64,000 nt of DNA from Rhizomys pruinosus (GCA_009823505.1 VZQC01009555.1:1039745-1103744), one strand, 5' to 3'; numbered from the stretch's first letter, positions 23,585 through 36,180 are shown. Notes: generated by a model not told the origin, from the letters alone. Numbers and translations: made by a program.

Positions 23585-24095
23585 TGTCCTACTTTGCTTT
23601 CTGTTACTCTACAACATGTGTTGATAAACACCATGATCAAAACCAAATTGGGCTCAGGGACCATTTCAGAAGAGGAGGCAGAAAGACTGTAAGGGCCAGA
23701 AGTGGGCACGACCATGAGGAAGAAGAGTCTTACAAGTGCCTGGGAACTTGTTCATATGAACCATGCAAAAGACCCACACAAACTCAATCAGATAAAAACC
23801 AGCATAGAACTGAGGAAATGGACAGGAGGCCCCCAACCTTAACCAGCTAATCACTGCTAGGTGAGGGAGAGCAGATCTTCTTTAAGGGAGACACACTAGA
23901 CAGACTGAACAGGTTCCACTGGATGAACTTATACCAAAGGACATCTGAGAACACAAGCTTGGCTTGATAGGCCTTAATGTGTATGACAGAGGACATGAAA
24001 TCCAGTGGGGGGGGGACACTATAGGGAGTGTAGATGGGGGAGGGGATCTAAATATGATTAATATACATTATGTGAAATGCACAAAAATTCAATAA
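23585..24095 (+). mobile_element. L1 3' UTR with an LTR-like scrap at its start
   Basis: 23590-23660 resembles an LTR-family end ('gttgataaacaccatgatc'). 23665-24095 matches the L1 3' UTR type also seen at 30780-31415, ending 'tgaaatgcacaaaaattcaataaaaa'. Confidence 0.68.
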
Positions 24096-24359
24096 AAATA
24101 TACTTTGAGGACAAAACAACTATAGTAACTATTATTTTCAATTGATTTTCCTAGTTATTTCTTTGAGTTATACAAAAATCCAAAATAAGACACCAAACAC
24201 TGAAAGTTTATTGAGAAGATTCAAGAAAAGTTTGACATTATAGATCCAATTAATATCATTAATTATATTAAAAGAAAACAGGTGAAAATATCAAAATTAC
24301 CTCAAAAGACACAGTGAAGAGAAATGTAACACAATCTAATAGCTATGGATGGTTGCTTT

Positions 24360-24880
24360 AGGCCTAGAGAAAGGAAAAGAATCTCAGGATAATGGTATTG
24401 ACCAGATCTTCAATAGGATTGTAGAAGGAAATTTCCCAAAATTAAGGAAAGACACACCCATACAAATACAAGAACCATATAGAACACCAAATAGGAGCAG
24501 AAAAGAAACTCCCTACACCATATCATATTAAAAACACAAAATATACACAACAAAGAACACTGGAAGTTGAAAAAGAAAAACAAGTCACATATAAAGGAAA
24601 ATGTATCAGAATAACAGCTGACTCTTCAGTGCACACCATGAAAGCCAGAAGAGCCTGGACTAAAGTTTTCCTAGTTCTAAATGACTATAGATGCCAACCC
24701 AAAGTACTTTATCCAGCAAACATTTCTATTATAGTTGAAGGAGAAAGAAAATTCTTCTGTGACATGAGTAGTCTGAAAGAATTTATGTCCAGAAAACCAG
24801 TCCTTCCGGTATTACTTGAAGCAAAACAAAGAGCTGCAGAAAGGAACAAGTATACCCAAGTGGCAACAGAAAGAAACTGA
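24360..24880 (+). pseudogene. L1 ORF1 C-terminal remnant
   Basis: L1 ORF1 encodes an RNA-binding chaperone. Here the middle and C-terminal domain remain readable in two frames (24349-24531, then 24629-24880), with a break between them around 24530-24620. The N-terminal coiled coil is missing. Confidence 0.85.
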
Positions 24881-26172
24881 ATGAAGTTATAACTGTGGAA
24901 ACAAAGTTAGACCAAGAATGCAAACAGAAATTGAAATGATGGAATGAATACACATCTTTCAAGAATAACTTTAAGTATCAATGGACCGGACTTCCCAGTC
25001 AAAGACACAGGCTAGTTGAATGGATTGAAAAACAAAATCCATCTTATTTTTGTCTGCAAGAAACCCATGTCACCTTCAAGGATAAGCACCAGCTTAAGGT
25101 GAAAAGATGGAAAAAATACTCCAAGCAAACAACACTAAGAAGCAAGCAGGAGTTGCAGTTCTAATATCTCGCAAAATAGACTTTGAACTAAAACTAATCA
25201 GAAGACATGAAGAGATTCACTTCATCTGATAAAAGGAACAATTAATTTAAAAGATATTACAAACATGATCGTATATGCATGAAACTCTGGTGCACCCAAC
25301 TTCATAAAAACAGTACAACAGGACCTTAAGACCTAGATAATTCCTAACTCACTAAGAGTAGGGGACTTCACTACCCCACTGTCTCCATTAGACAGGTCCA
25401 CTGGAAAAAGAATAAACAGAGAGACATCTGAATTAAACAATACCATACCTCAAACGGACCTAACAGACATCTACCAACTATTTCACCCAAGCACCAAAGA
25501 ATATACTTTCTATTCAGCTCCACATGGAAACTTCTCCAAAATTGACCACATACCAGGGCACAAGGCAAACCTCAACAAATAAAAAGAAACTGAAATAATT
25601 CTAAGCCATACAATGCAATAAAGCTTAGAGTCAACATCAAAAGAAGCCTTAGTAACTACAAAAACTCATGGAGATTAAATAACATATTGCTGAATGATGA
25701 ATGGGTCAAAGGAGAAATTAAGAAAAAAATAAAAGTATTCCTAAATGAAAAGGACAATACAACACAACAAAAGCTCTGGAACATTTTAGAAACAGTCCTA
25801 AGAGAGAAGTTTACAGCTCTAAGTGCCTACATTAAAAAATCAGAAAGAGCACAAATAAATAACTTTACATTGCAATTCAAGATACTTGAAAGGAAACAAC
25901 AAATGAAACCCAGACTTAGTAGACAAGAAGAAATAAAACAAAACAAAAACAGAGGAGAAATTAATGGAATAGAATCAAAGAAAAAAATACAAAGAATCAA
26001 TGAATCCAGACCTGCTTCTTTAAAAAGATAAACAAGATAGACCCTTAGCCCAGTTAAGTGAAAGAAAGAAAAAGCAACTCCAAATCAACAAAATAAGGGA
26101 TGAAAGAGGAAAGACCACACAGACAAGGAGATTCGGAACATTATATGGGACTACTTTAAAAACTTATGTACT

Positions 26173-26316
26173 AATAGAGCATGGTGGCATATGCCTTTAA
26201 TCCCAGCACTGGAGAGGCAGAGGCAGGCAGATGTGTAAGTTCAAGGCGAGCCTGGTCTACAGAGTGAGCTCCAGGCCAGCTGGGACTAAAGGGAGACCCT
26301 GTCTCAAAAAGATTAA
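26173..26316 (+). mobile_element. B1 SINE
   Basis: 'gcatggtggcatatgcctttaatcc' to 'accctgtctcaaaaagatt', flanked by the near-perfect repeat AAAAACTTATGTACTA / AAAAACTTATATACTA (about 26157-26172 and 26317-26333). Confidence 0.95.
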
Positions 26317-27402
26317 AAAAAACTTATATACTATTCAATTTGAAAACGTAAATGAAATGGATGTATATCTAAAATCATGGGAATCACCAAAGCTAAACCA
26401 AGAAGAGATCAACAGCTTAAATAGACCCATAAGATACAAAGGAATTGAAACAGTAATATAAAATCACCAGAATTATACCAGACATTTTAAAAAGTTCTCT
26501 ATTCAATACTACTTAAATTATTCAAAAAGATAGAAACAGAGGGAAATCTCCAAATTCATTCTATGAAGCCAGCATTACTCTAATACCAAAACCAGGTAAA
26601 GATACAACCAAAAAACAAAACTATAGAAATATCCTTAATGAACATAGATGCAAAAATTCTCAACAAAATACTTGCAAACTGCATATAGAAACATATCAGA
26701 AAGATCCACCATGATCAAGTTGGCTTTCTTCTAGAGATGCAAGGATGGTTCAATATATGTAAGTCGATAAATGCTGTAAGTCATATAAATGAGCTCAAAG
26801 AAAAAACATCACATGGTCATCTCAATAGATACAGAAAACTCCTTCAATAAATTTCAACATACCTTTTTGTTAAAAGTTCTAGACGAAATTGGAATGCAGG
26901 GAACACATCTCAACATAATTAAAGCTGTATACAACAAACCCACAGACAACATCATTCTAAATGGAGAAAAACTGGAAGCATTCCATTTAAAATCAGTGAC
27001 CAGACAAGGCTGTGCACTGTCTTCACTCCTTATTAATATAGTGCTTGAAAATCTTGCTAGAGCAACAAGACAAGAGAAGGAAATCAAAGAAAGATTAGTA
27101 AAAAAGAAGTGGTCAAATTATCCCTTTTTGTAGATGAAATATCAATACTTAAGAGATGCCCAAAATTCCACCAGAAAACTTCTAGACATGATTAACACTT
27201 TCAGTAAAGTGGCAGGTTATAAAATTAATCTGCAAAAATCAATAGCCTTTTTATATAACAATAACAAGCACTGGAGAAAAAGTACATGAAAACCCTCCCA
27301 TTCAGAATACCCACAAAAAATGAAATCCCTCAAAATAAACCTCAACAAAGACATTAAAGACCTCTACAACGAAATGTTTATCTCTTAAGAAAGAGAGATT
27401 GA

Positions 27403-27733
27403 ATGGATACAGACACAGATGTTTGGCATAGGTTACTTTACCATCCAAACATCTGTGTCTATACCAAAGTAACCTACCATAACAATTAGTACTATTTAAA
27501 TACCCATATATCGGGGCTGGAGAGATGGCCTAGCGGTTAGGAGCGCCAACGCTCTTGCAGAGGACCCGGGTTCGATCCCCAGCACCCACATGGCGGCCGA
27601 GAGCTGTCTGAAACTCCAATTCCAGGAGAACTCCAGTTCCAGGGGAATCCGACACCCTCTTCTGACCTCCGCGGCATTGCACGACACGGGTGCACAAACT
27701 TGCATGCAGACAGTACATTCATACACATACANA
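27403..27733 (+). mobile_element. B2/B3 insertion carrying 108 extra bases at its 5' end
   Basis: A perfect 16-bp repeat AAGAAAGAGAGATTGA flanks the whole block (27387-27402 and 27734-27749). The B2 itself starts only at 27511 ('tcggggctggagagatggcc'). The 108 bases before it (27403-27510) are inside the same duplication and are not B2; they contain interleaved inverted repeats. The B2 part is little diverged and carries the single N (27732). Confidence 0.93.
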
Positions 27734-28333
27734 AAGAAAGAGAGATTGAGGAAGACCCCAGAAGATAGAAGGTCCACTCATGCACATGGATTGGAAGAAT
27801 TAATATTGTAAAAATGACCATCCTACCAAAAGCCATATATAATTTCAGTGCAATGCCAATCAAAATCTTCATGGCATTCTTCACAAAATTAGTAAAACCC
27901 ATCCTAAAATTCATATGGACGCACAAAAGACCCCAGATAGCCAAAGTAACCATAAGCACAAAGAGCAACGCAGAGGAGATTACTATACCATATTCAGACT
28001 ACATTATAGCACTATAGTCATAAATGGTACTAACACAAAAATAGACTCATAGATCAGTGGAACATAACTGAAGACCCAAACATGAGTACATGCAATTTCA
28101 GCTACCTGATATTTGACAAAGGGGTCAAGAACACTCATTGGAGAAAAAATAGCATCTTCAGCAAATGGTGCTGGCAAAACTGGATCTCCACCTATAAAAG
28201 ACTGAAACTAAACCCTTATCTTTCACCTTGAACAAAAGTCAACTCCAAATGGATAAAATGCCTCAAGGTGAAACCTGAAAGTCTGAAAATGCTGGTAGTA
28301 ATCTAAATATATAAGGGTAAGAAAGGACTTTCT

Positions 28334-28576
28334 GGGGAATGGAGAGACTGCTCAGTGGTTAAGAGCACCGAGTGCCCTTGCAGAGGACCCGGGTTCAATT
28401 CCCAGCACCCACATGACAGCTAAGAATTGTCTTTAACTCCAGTTCCAGGGGAATCTGACACCCTCTTCTGACCTCTGCGGGCATTGCACAACACAGGTGT
28501 GCCAACCTACATGCAGACAGTATACTCACACACATAAAAAAATAATTTTAAAAAAAAGTTTTTAAGAAAAAAAAAT
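28334..28576 (+). mobile_element. B2/B3-family SINE
   Basis: Full-length, long A-rich tail, flanked by a perfect 12-bp repeat AAAGGACTTTCT (28322-28333 and 28577-28588). Confidence 0.96.
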
Positions 28577-29092
28577 AAAGGACTTTCTAAATCAGACATC
28601 AATTGCTCAGGAATTAAGGTCAAGAATCAACAAGTGGGACCTCATTAAATAAAAGCTCCTGTACATCAAAAGAAACAACCATGGAAGTGAAGAGAAAATC
28701 CACAAACTAGTAGAAAAATCTTTACCAGCAACATCTGACAGATTTTTAACATCCAGAATATATAAAGAACTCAAAAAAAAAAAGAATCAACAAGACAAAT
28801 GACCCAATTAATAGATGGGCTAAGGATCTGAACAGAGAGTTCTCAAAAGAAGAAACAATGGCTAAGAAACATCTTAAAAAGTGTTCAACATCATTAGTAA
28901 TTAGGGAAATGAAAATTAAAACCACTTTAAGATTTCATCTTCCCATCAGACTGGCTAAGATCAAGAAAACAAATTAAACCAAATGCTGGAAAGGATGTGT
29001 GGAAAGGGGAATGTTCATTCACTGGTGGTGGGATTGCAAGTTCCTGTAGCCCCTATGGTAAGCAGTGTGGGGAGCTCTTTAAAAACTAAAAA

Positions 29093-29220
29093 TGGGGCTG
29101 GAGAGATGGCCTAGCGGTTAAGAGCGCTGACTGCCTCACAAAGTACCTGGGTTCAATCTCCAGCACCCACATGGCCCAGGGACTGAAATGTGGGATATGT
29201 TTCTTCTTCCAAAAAATAAT
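29093..29220 (+). mobile_element. B2 SINE with internal deletion
   Basis: Head 'ggggctggagagatggcctagcgg' to 'cagcacccacatggccca', then it jumps to an A-rich tail; the middle of the element is absent. Confidence 0.88.
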
Positions 29221-29228
29221 TTTTAAAA

Positions 29229-29395
29229 AGCTGGGCATGGTGGTGCACGCCTTTAATCCTAGCACTCTGGAGGCAGAGGCAGGTGGATCTTTGTGAGTTC
29301 AAGCCCAGCCTGGTCTACAGAGTGAGTTACAGGACAGCTGGAGGCTACAGGGAGACCCTGTCTCAAAGAAGACCAAAAAAATAACTAAAAAAACA
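29229..29395 (+). mobile_element. B1 SINE
   Basis: 'agctgggcatggtggtgcacgcc' to 'accctgtctcaaagaagacc' with an A-rich tail, inserted directly behind the truncated B2. Confidence 0.95.
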
Positions 29396-30842
29396 GCTAA
29401 AAATGAAGCTACCGTTTGATCCAAGTATACCACTCCCTGTAATATGTCCAGAGGACTCATCCTACTGCAGAGATACTTGTACATCCATGTTTGTTGCTGC
29501 TCTTTCCACAATAGCTAAGAGGTGGAAGCAATCTAAGTGTCCTTCAACTGATGAGTGGATAGTGAAAATGTGGTACATCTACACAATGGAGTTCTCAGCA
29601 GTAAAGAAAATTAAATCATGAAATTTGCAGGGAAATGAGTAGAACTAGAAAAGGTTACTCTAAGTGAAGTTACACAGACTCAGAAAAACAAACGACATTA
29701 TGTTCTCCTTCATTTGTGGATCCTAGCACCAAATCCTTATGTGTGAGTATGTATCCTGATATAACTTCAGGAACCAGGGAAATGCAAAGGAACCAGGGAG
29801 GTAAAGGGAAAGAAGGAAGCTGAGAGAGAATAGTAGGAGACAGGTGTTACTAAGGGAGAAATGGATAAAGTGGGGTATGTAAATGGGAGAGGAAAGGAGA
29901 GTTATACAAGGAACTATGGGGATAGAGGTGAGGAAGGAGCTCAGGAGAGGTGGGACGATAGGAGCCTGGCATTATCAAGAGAGAAGTGGGCACGTTGAGT
30001 TGTTGGCCAGGGTAGTCCAGGAGACTCCCAAAATTACATAGGCTATTGCCTCCCAAAACGTGAAGACACTATTGCGGAAATGGAGCTGGAAGCGACCTGG
30101 AAACCACTTCCCCTAAATGGTAGCTCTCAGAGCTTTGGAGAGAAGCTGCTAAGGAAGAACATCAGTCAATGGTCCAACACCTGCTTCAAGACCAAATATC
30201 CACATCAACAGCCAGTACAGCACACGACATTGGTACAGCATAGTGGCACTTTTATCCTGGGGCCAATCAACAGCTACCTAATTGGACTAAAATCCCACAC
30301 AATGGTAGTAAATTCATGTGTGGTACTGTAAACATATCCAAATACACATGGTTGGAGAGGTCACAGAACTTAGAGAAAGCCCCAAGGCTGTCACATCCCT
30401 AAACTTAATGTAATTTCTTACTTTGTCCCAAATATGTATCCTTATATTTACAGTTAAGTAAATATAAGGGGTCACCAGTCATAAAAGAAACTTCTTTTAC
30501 ACCAGACTATTACAGAGTACCACAACTGGTCACACACGGACATTGTCTGTGAATTGCCGAAGCCTAAGTGGCATATCTACAACGCAACCTCTACACCTAA
30601 GGCTCATGGAACATAAACAGGGGACCAAGAGGACACTAATGAAATTCTCAACTCTCATTAATGAAGTTCCCTCATGCAACAGAGGGCCAGGAACACAAAT
30701 GGTCACAAATGGCCAAACTACAGAGACCAAGAGTCTGCAGAGTGTGGGTCCTTGAGCAGGTATCCTCTACTTAACTACACCACCCAGAGCTCAAGGACCA
30801 TTTGTGGAAGAGGGGGTGGAAAGATTTTAAGATTCAGGAAGG

Positions 30843-30980
30843 TCCTAGCACTTGGGAGGCAGAGACAGGTGGATCGTTGTGAGTTCAAGGCCAGCCTGGT
30901 CTACAAGGCGAGTTCCAGGACAGCTGGGGCTACAGGGAGACCCTGTCTCAAAAAAACAAAAAATAAAATAAAATAAAATA
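30843..30980 (+). mobile_element. B1 SINE, 5'-truncated, 14-bp TSD
   Basis: Starts inside B1 ('tcctagcacttgggaggcag') and ends in (AAAAT)n. A perfect repeat AAGATTCAGGAAGG flanks it (30829-30842 and 30981-30994). It interrupts the L1 3' UTR. Confidence 0.96.
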
Positions 30981-31415
30981 AAGATTCAGGAAGGAAGGGC
31001 ATGACCACATGGAAACAGAGTCCTACAAGCTCTTGGGACCCTGCTCACACGAACCTACAACTATGGTGACAGCATGCACAAGACCTATGCAAACTCAAGC
31101 AGACAAAACCCAGCACAGAACTGGGAAAATGGACAGCAGATCCCAATCTCTGTTGAAGGACTATTGGCAGCTGATTACTGCTGGGTGAGGAAGAGCTGAT
31201 CTTCCTAAAGAGAGGGAATGTAAATAGGCTGACTAGACCTCAGTAGATGAACTAGCACTGAGAAATGACACAACAGACCTTAACGCAAATGACAGAGTTA
31301 AGAATTCCTGTGAAGGGGGTATGGGAGATGCCAATGGGGAGGGGGCCATAAAGATGATTAAGATCAATCGAGATGTTCTGTATGAAATACACAAAAATTC
31401 AATGAAAAAATAAAC

Positions 31416-31560
31416 TGTGCAGAGAACACTGCAAAACACCTCTCTTATGAATATAGATTATAAAAATATTCAACAATGTAAACACAAATCACATCCAACA
31501 ACATACAGAATGGATTTGTATCATAACATGTGGTTGTGCATGCATGGTATAGCATTCAAA
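31416..31560. other. short L1-like or unique stretch
   Basis: Weakly L1 ORF2-like ('aaaatattcaacaatgtaaac'). Nothing firm. Confidence 0.35.
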
Positions 31561-31562
31561 AT

Positions 31563-31740
31563 TTAATTCAGGGCTCAGCAGTAAAGGTGCTTGCTGTCAG
31601 GCCTGACAACTTGAGTTCAATCCCTGGACCCCACACAAGAAAAGCAGAGGACAGAGTCTCACAGTTTGTTCTCTGATCTCCATATGTGTGCTTCAGGAGG
31701 GTAAAAACACACAAACACACACACAAATACACACACAAAA
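31563..31740 (+). mobile_element. B2/B3A-type SINE with (CA)-rich tail
   Basis: 'gcttgctgtcaggcctgacaac', 'tgagttcaatccctggaccc' and 'agtttgttctctgatctccat' in order, then a CA-rich tail. Confidence 0.8.
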
Positions 31741-31741
31741 T

Positions 31742-32400
31742 ATATTAACTCTCATTGAATTTTTGTGATTCTCATATAATAAAATTTGATGGTACTTAGA
31801 TCTCCACTTTCGATAACCTCCCCCTATTTTCCTCTGCCCAATTTAACATACTCTATGATATATAAAAATATAGATATATGATAAGGCTATAGAGTCTAAT
31901 TCATCCCCCCATTTGGGGGATGTCCATCCACCAGAGCCTGGTCAATCTACCAAGAGTCCCATCCTTGAAAGAGAGTGCCTGCCCTTCCCAGCAGCCATCT
32001 GTTCCCAGTTTCCTTAGGTGGGGTTGAAGCTTCCTATCGACTTCCTCATGTCTATGCTGGGAATTTTATTTCTGATTTCAGGCACATAGCAATTGTGCAT
32101 GCTGTCACCATTGCTCTGAGTGTGAGTAACTGACCAGTTGTCCGGAAAACTGTTTCCCAGAGGTCGTCTGCCACCTCTGTTAAACAGATTCCCACTGACT
32201 TATTGTTACAGCCATACATTAATCCATCTCTTAACTCTCACCAGAGAAGTTTTCTTATGCAGCAAATTCTGGTTAACACAGAAACATGCAGAGAACAAGA
32301 GGCTGCAGAGTGCTTATCCCAGAATAAGACACATAGAAAGAACTTCTGCCCCCAAGGCTCGGGGGTCATTGAGGAAGAGGGGACAGGAAGATTATACTTT
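31742..32400 (-). mobile_element. L1 3' end with inverted 5' part (twin-priming structure)
   Basis: 31757-32185 is L1 3' UTR in minus orientation. 32205-32395 is the next, more 5', part of the same consensus but in the opposite orientation. This is clear from the intact copy at 33007-33370, which holds both parts in one orientation. A 5' portion inverted relative to the 3' portion is the signature of twin priming during L1 insertion. A TSD was not resolved. Confidence 0.75.
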
Positions 32401-32414
32401 AATTACTTATTTAA

Positions 32415-32415
32415 T

Positions 32416-32454
<39 letters not shown>

Positions 32455-32623
32455 TCTATCTATATGTATATAAGTGCACCTATATCATGGAATTCCCACA
32501 GAGGCCAGAAGAGAGTTCTGGATCCCTTGGAACTGGAGTTACAGTCAGCCACTGTGTGGTGCTGGAAACTGAACCTGCAAAAGCAGCCAGGACCCTTAAC
32601 TGCTGAGCCATTTCTTCAGCTCC
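32415..32623 (-). mobile_element. B2/B3-family SINE with (TG)n tail
   Basis: (TA)n and (TG)n at the left, then 'ggaattcccacagaggcc', 'cttggaactggagttacag' and 'gagccatttcttcagctcc'. Confidence 0.85.
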
Positions 32624-32716
32624 AATAATTTTTTTTTCATTTTAACTCAATACATGTATAGAATAAGGAATAAAATCTATAAAATTATCTCAATACATAT
32701 AGAAATAGGATGTAAA

Positions 32717-32904
32717 AGGGGGCTGGATAAATAGCTCAATGGTTGGGAACATATACTGCCCTTACAGAGGACCCAGGTTCAGTTCCTAGCACCCATGCCA
32801 GGTGGGTCACAACCATATACAGACATGGCAAAGGAGGTTCAGTGTCCTCTTCTGGCCCCATAGCCACTGCACTCACATCTACAAACCCACACTCAGTCAG
32901 ACAC

Positions 32905-32935
<31 letters not shown>

Positions 32936-32967
32936 TATCACTAAAAATAAGAATAAAATCTTTAAAT
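32717..32967 (+). mobile_element. B2/B3-family SINE with (CA)n tail
   Basis: Head 'gggggctggataaatagctc', then 'cagaggacccaggttcagttcc' and a (CA)n stretch around 32900-32936. Confidence 0.88.
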
Positions 32968-33006
32968 GGAATCAGCGAGTTTATATATGGATACACTGGT
33001 TGCTAA

Positions 33007-35833
33007 AAGTTCCTTAGGTAGGGTTGAAGTTTCTTACCAACTTCCCCATGTCTATGCTGCAATGTGTGGCTTCGATTACATGGGACTTGTGCATGCTTCC
33101 ACCATTGCTGTGAGTTCATAGGAGTAACACTGGAAAACACTGTTTCCTTGTGGTCATCCACCACCCCTGACTATAGTCTTTCTGCCCTCCCTTCTGCACT
33201 GATCCCTGAGCCTTGGGAGGCAGGGGTTTGATCTAGGTGACCTACTCAGGGATCAGCACTCTGCAGCCTCTTGTCCTCTGCATACTGGCCCGTTGTGGGT
33301 TTCTGTGTTACTCACCATAAGGAAACTTCTCTAGTGAGAGTTGAGAGATGCATTCCTCTATACATATAGCGATAAGTCAATAAGAGCCAATTTAATAAAT
33401 TATTTAGTAGAAAACTAGTATTGAGCTCTCCTCAATGCCCTGTGCCCTATCTTCAGGTTCCTAAGCTTGATGTGAATGTCAGGTATGGGCTCCATCCTAT
33501 GAAGTGGAACTCAAATCCAATGAGAGAGGGGTTGGGTATTCCAGTAATATATATGGTGTTATTGCATCTGAGGGCATACCTTGCCAGTTGTTGTAGTTCA
33601 CAGGATTCACAGCTGGGTAAGGTTGATGATTGCTTTTTCATCCTACACCATGCATAGCACCTTCCAACACTATGAATTCTCACCAGTACAGATGATGCTC
33701 TGGAGTCAGCACCAACTTTACTTCTCCTGGTTTGTGCTATAGTTCATGTCTGTAGTGTCTAATGGAATACAGCCTTTTAATCTCTCTTTATCAGAGAGAT
33801 TTATCAGGTATATGTGTATACTTTAAGAAACTTCTATGGTAAGTCACCATATGGCTTTTTCTAAAGCACTTTTGTGCTACTTATCACTCCCCATACTCCC
33901 TCCTCTGCCCTCATTTAACCTTTTGTACTCTAATGTCCTCCTTTCTTCATTTACAACACTGCATTCTACCTCCCCCCAGGAAGCCTCCTCCCCACCCCCA
34001 CCATGACAATTTATTAGTATCTTGACCTCTCTAGATTTTCAAGTTGAAGCATGCATAGCTAAGATTTTAAAGCTAAGAAAGAGAACATGTGACATCATCG
34101 TTCTGTGGCTGGGTTACCTCACAAAGGGTGATGGTTTCCAGTACCATGCATTTACCTGTGAATTTCAAATTTTCCTTTTTTAAGAGCTGAATAATATTCC
34201 AATGTGTATATGTACCAAACCTTCATTGTTCATCATCAATTGATACACATCTAGGTTGTCCCCTGGCTATTATGAACAGGGCAGCCATGAACAGGGTGAA
34301 CAGGTATTTCTGTATCATAGTAAAGGGGCTTTGGGGTTTATGCCTGGATCATGTGGTAGATCAAATTCCAGCTTTATGAGAAACCTCACACTGCTTTGCC
34401 TAACGGCTGCACCAGTTCACGCTGCCAACTGCACTGAGTAAGTGTTCGCCTTTCTCCACCTCCTCACCAGCATTTGTGGTTGTTTGTTTTTCAGGTCTTA
34501 ACCATTCTGAGAGGGGTAAGATGAAATCTCAAAGGGGTTTAATCTGCATTTTCCTAATGACTAAAAATGGTGAACTTTTTAAAAGTATTTATGATCCATT
34601 TGTGTTTCATCTTTAGAGAACTCTCTGCTCAGCTCTTTGTCCCACTTTTTAATTGGGTTGCTTTTTTATGTTTAATTTTATGAGTTCTTCGAATATTCTG
34701 GATACTAATCCTCTATCAGATTTAAAGCTAGTAAATATTTTCCCCATTCTGTAGGTTGTCTCTTCACTCCAATGCTGGTATCCTTTGATGTACTGAGTTC
34801 TTTTAGTTTTATGTGGTCTCGTTTTTCAATTGTTGGACTTAATGCTCGTGTTACACAAATCCTGTTCAGAAACTCCTTTCCTATGCCTACAAGTATTGAT
34901 GTATTTCCGTTTTTCTCCTCTATCTGATTCTGGGTATCAGGTCTTATGTTGATGTCCATGACCCAATTGGAGTTTTTTGTGCATGTGAAAGATGGGGACC
35001 TAGTCTCATTGTTCTACATGCCTTTGTCCGCTCTGACCAGCATCATTTGTTGTACGTGCTGTCTTTTCTCCAGTGGGTATTTTTCAGCTCCTTTGTCAAA
35101 AAATCAGGTGGCTGTAAATATACAGATTTAAATCTGTGTCCTTGATATAGTCCATTGATACATTTGTCTGTTTATATGCCAGTACCATGCTGTTTGGATT
35201 ACTATGGCTCTGTAGTATAATTTGAGATCAAGTATGGCAATGCCTCTAGCAGTTCTTTCGTTGTTTAGAATCATTTGGTATCCTGAATGTTTTGTGTTTA
35301 AATATGAAATTCGAGATTATTTTTTCAATTTCTGTGAACAATTGTTTGGGAATTTTAATGGATATTGCATGAATTTGTAGCTTGCTCTTGGTAGGCTGGC
35401 CATTTTCACAATATTAATCCTACTGATCCATGAGCATGGTAAGTTTTTCAGTTTCCTTCTTCAGCGTTTTAAAAGTTTTTATTGGACAAGTCATTTAATT
35501 CCATGGTTAGCTTTATTCCAAGACACTTTATGACTTTAAGACTATGGTGAATGGAATCGCTTCCTGTTTTCTTTCTCAGTGTGTTTGTTGGTGTATAGGA
35601 AGGTTAGCAATTTGGGGTGTTAATTTTATATCCTGAAATTTGCTGAATGTATTTACTATCTCTCAGATTTTTCTGGTGAGGTTCTTTGGGTCTTTTCTGT
35701 ATAGAATCAAATGATCTTCAAATAAAGATACTTTGGCCTCTTATTTTCCCATTTATGTCCCCTTTCTATCTTGCTCTAGCAAAGACTTCAAGTACAGAAT
35801 GGGAATGCAGAGAGCGGCATCCTTGTATTCTAC
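33007..35833 (-). mobile_element. old L1 (3' UTR and ORF2 3' half), host of a provirus
   Basis: The plus strand shows the reverse complement of the L1 3' UTR (33007-33830) and then of ORF2 C-terminus and RT linker (33840-35833; for example 'ctcagctctttgtcccactttttaattggg', 34628 on). The same L1 resumes at 48398 after the provirus. Diverged and non-coding. Confidence 0.85.
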
Positions 35834-35839
35834 CTGATT
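35834..35839. repeat. left 6-bp target duplication of the provirus
   Basis: CTGATT directly before the 5' LTR. Its partner is CTGGTT at 48392-48397, one change apart. Both sit in the same L1 sequence context. Confidence 0.75.
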
Positions 35840-36157
35840 TGTGACCATGCCTCAGGTTGGGCCTGTGTGAGCTAACATTCAGATAGCATACTCCAGGATC
35901 ATGAGCAAAGGATCACAAGACTCTTGATCTGCCCCAGGAGCTGGGGTGATGCATGATGGTGTGGAGGTCTGGCATTGGCTACTAGGAGGTGATATCATGC
36001 AATGCAGGGGCTGTCTGTCCCAAGCCTGTATAAGCCACCTGTTGTATAGAATAAATTGGATCCAGACCCTCTGAGGTGTGTCCCCAAGATGTGCTGAAAG
36101 TCTTGCACACGTGCCCTCTTCACAACCTGTTCCTACGTGGGATTAACAACTCCCACA
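35840..36157 (+). repeat. 5' LTR of the provirus
   Basis: Begins TGTGACC and ends CCACA. A TATA-like TATAAG is at 36029-36034 and a polyadenylation signal AATAAA at 36050-36055. It aligns over its whole length with 48070-48391, with many substitutions. Confidence 0.85.
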
Positions 36158-36159
36158 AA

Positions 36160-36180
36160 TGGCACCTTAGAACAGGGACC
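36160..36180 (+). promoter_or_regulatory. primer-binding-site-like sequence
   Basis: TGGCACCTTAGAACAGGGAC, two bases after the LTR end. It starts with the TGG shared by tRNA-primed sites and keeps the AACAGGGAC of the lysine-tRNA class, with altered or extra bases in between. Degenerate. Confidence 0.6.

Larger units (their letters stand above)
24960..29740 (+). pseudogene. L1 ORF2 remnant (endonuclease and reverse transcriptase)
   Basis: Order is normal: endonuclease (about 24975-25600, CLQETHVTFKDKH-like segment near 25055), linker with open frame 25687-26031, RT palm (frame 26789-27133, with ISIDTENSF corresponding to the IDAEKAF motif), mutated F-V-D-E at about 27127-27139, and C-terminal region to 29740. 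Interrupted by SINEs and stops; no function expected. Confidence 0.88.
24345..31415 (+). mobile_element. long, inactive L1 (partial ORF1, ORF2, 3' UTR)
   Basis: ORF1 C-terminal half is at 24360-24880 (NGIDQIFNRIVEGNFPKL, then the C-terminal-domain core around YRCQPKVLYPAN). ORF2 runs about 24960-29740 with an endonuclease start (SINGLDFPVKD), a reverse transcriptase region (26560-27250) and a C-terminus. The 3' UTR runs to 'cacaaaaattcaatgaaaaaataaa' at 31415. Many stops and frameshifts are present, and the RT core reads F-V-D-E where F-A-D-D is expected, so it is catalytically dead. Six SINEs interrupt it (26173, 27511, 28334, 29093, 29229, 30843). The 5' end is truncated inside ORF1. Confidence 0.9.
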
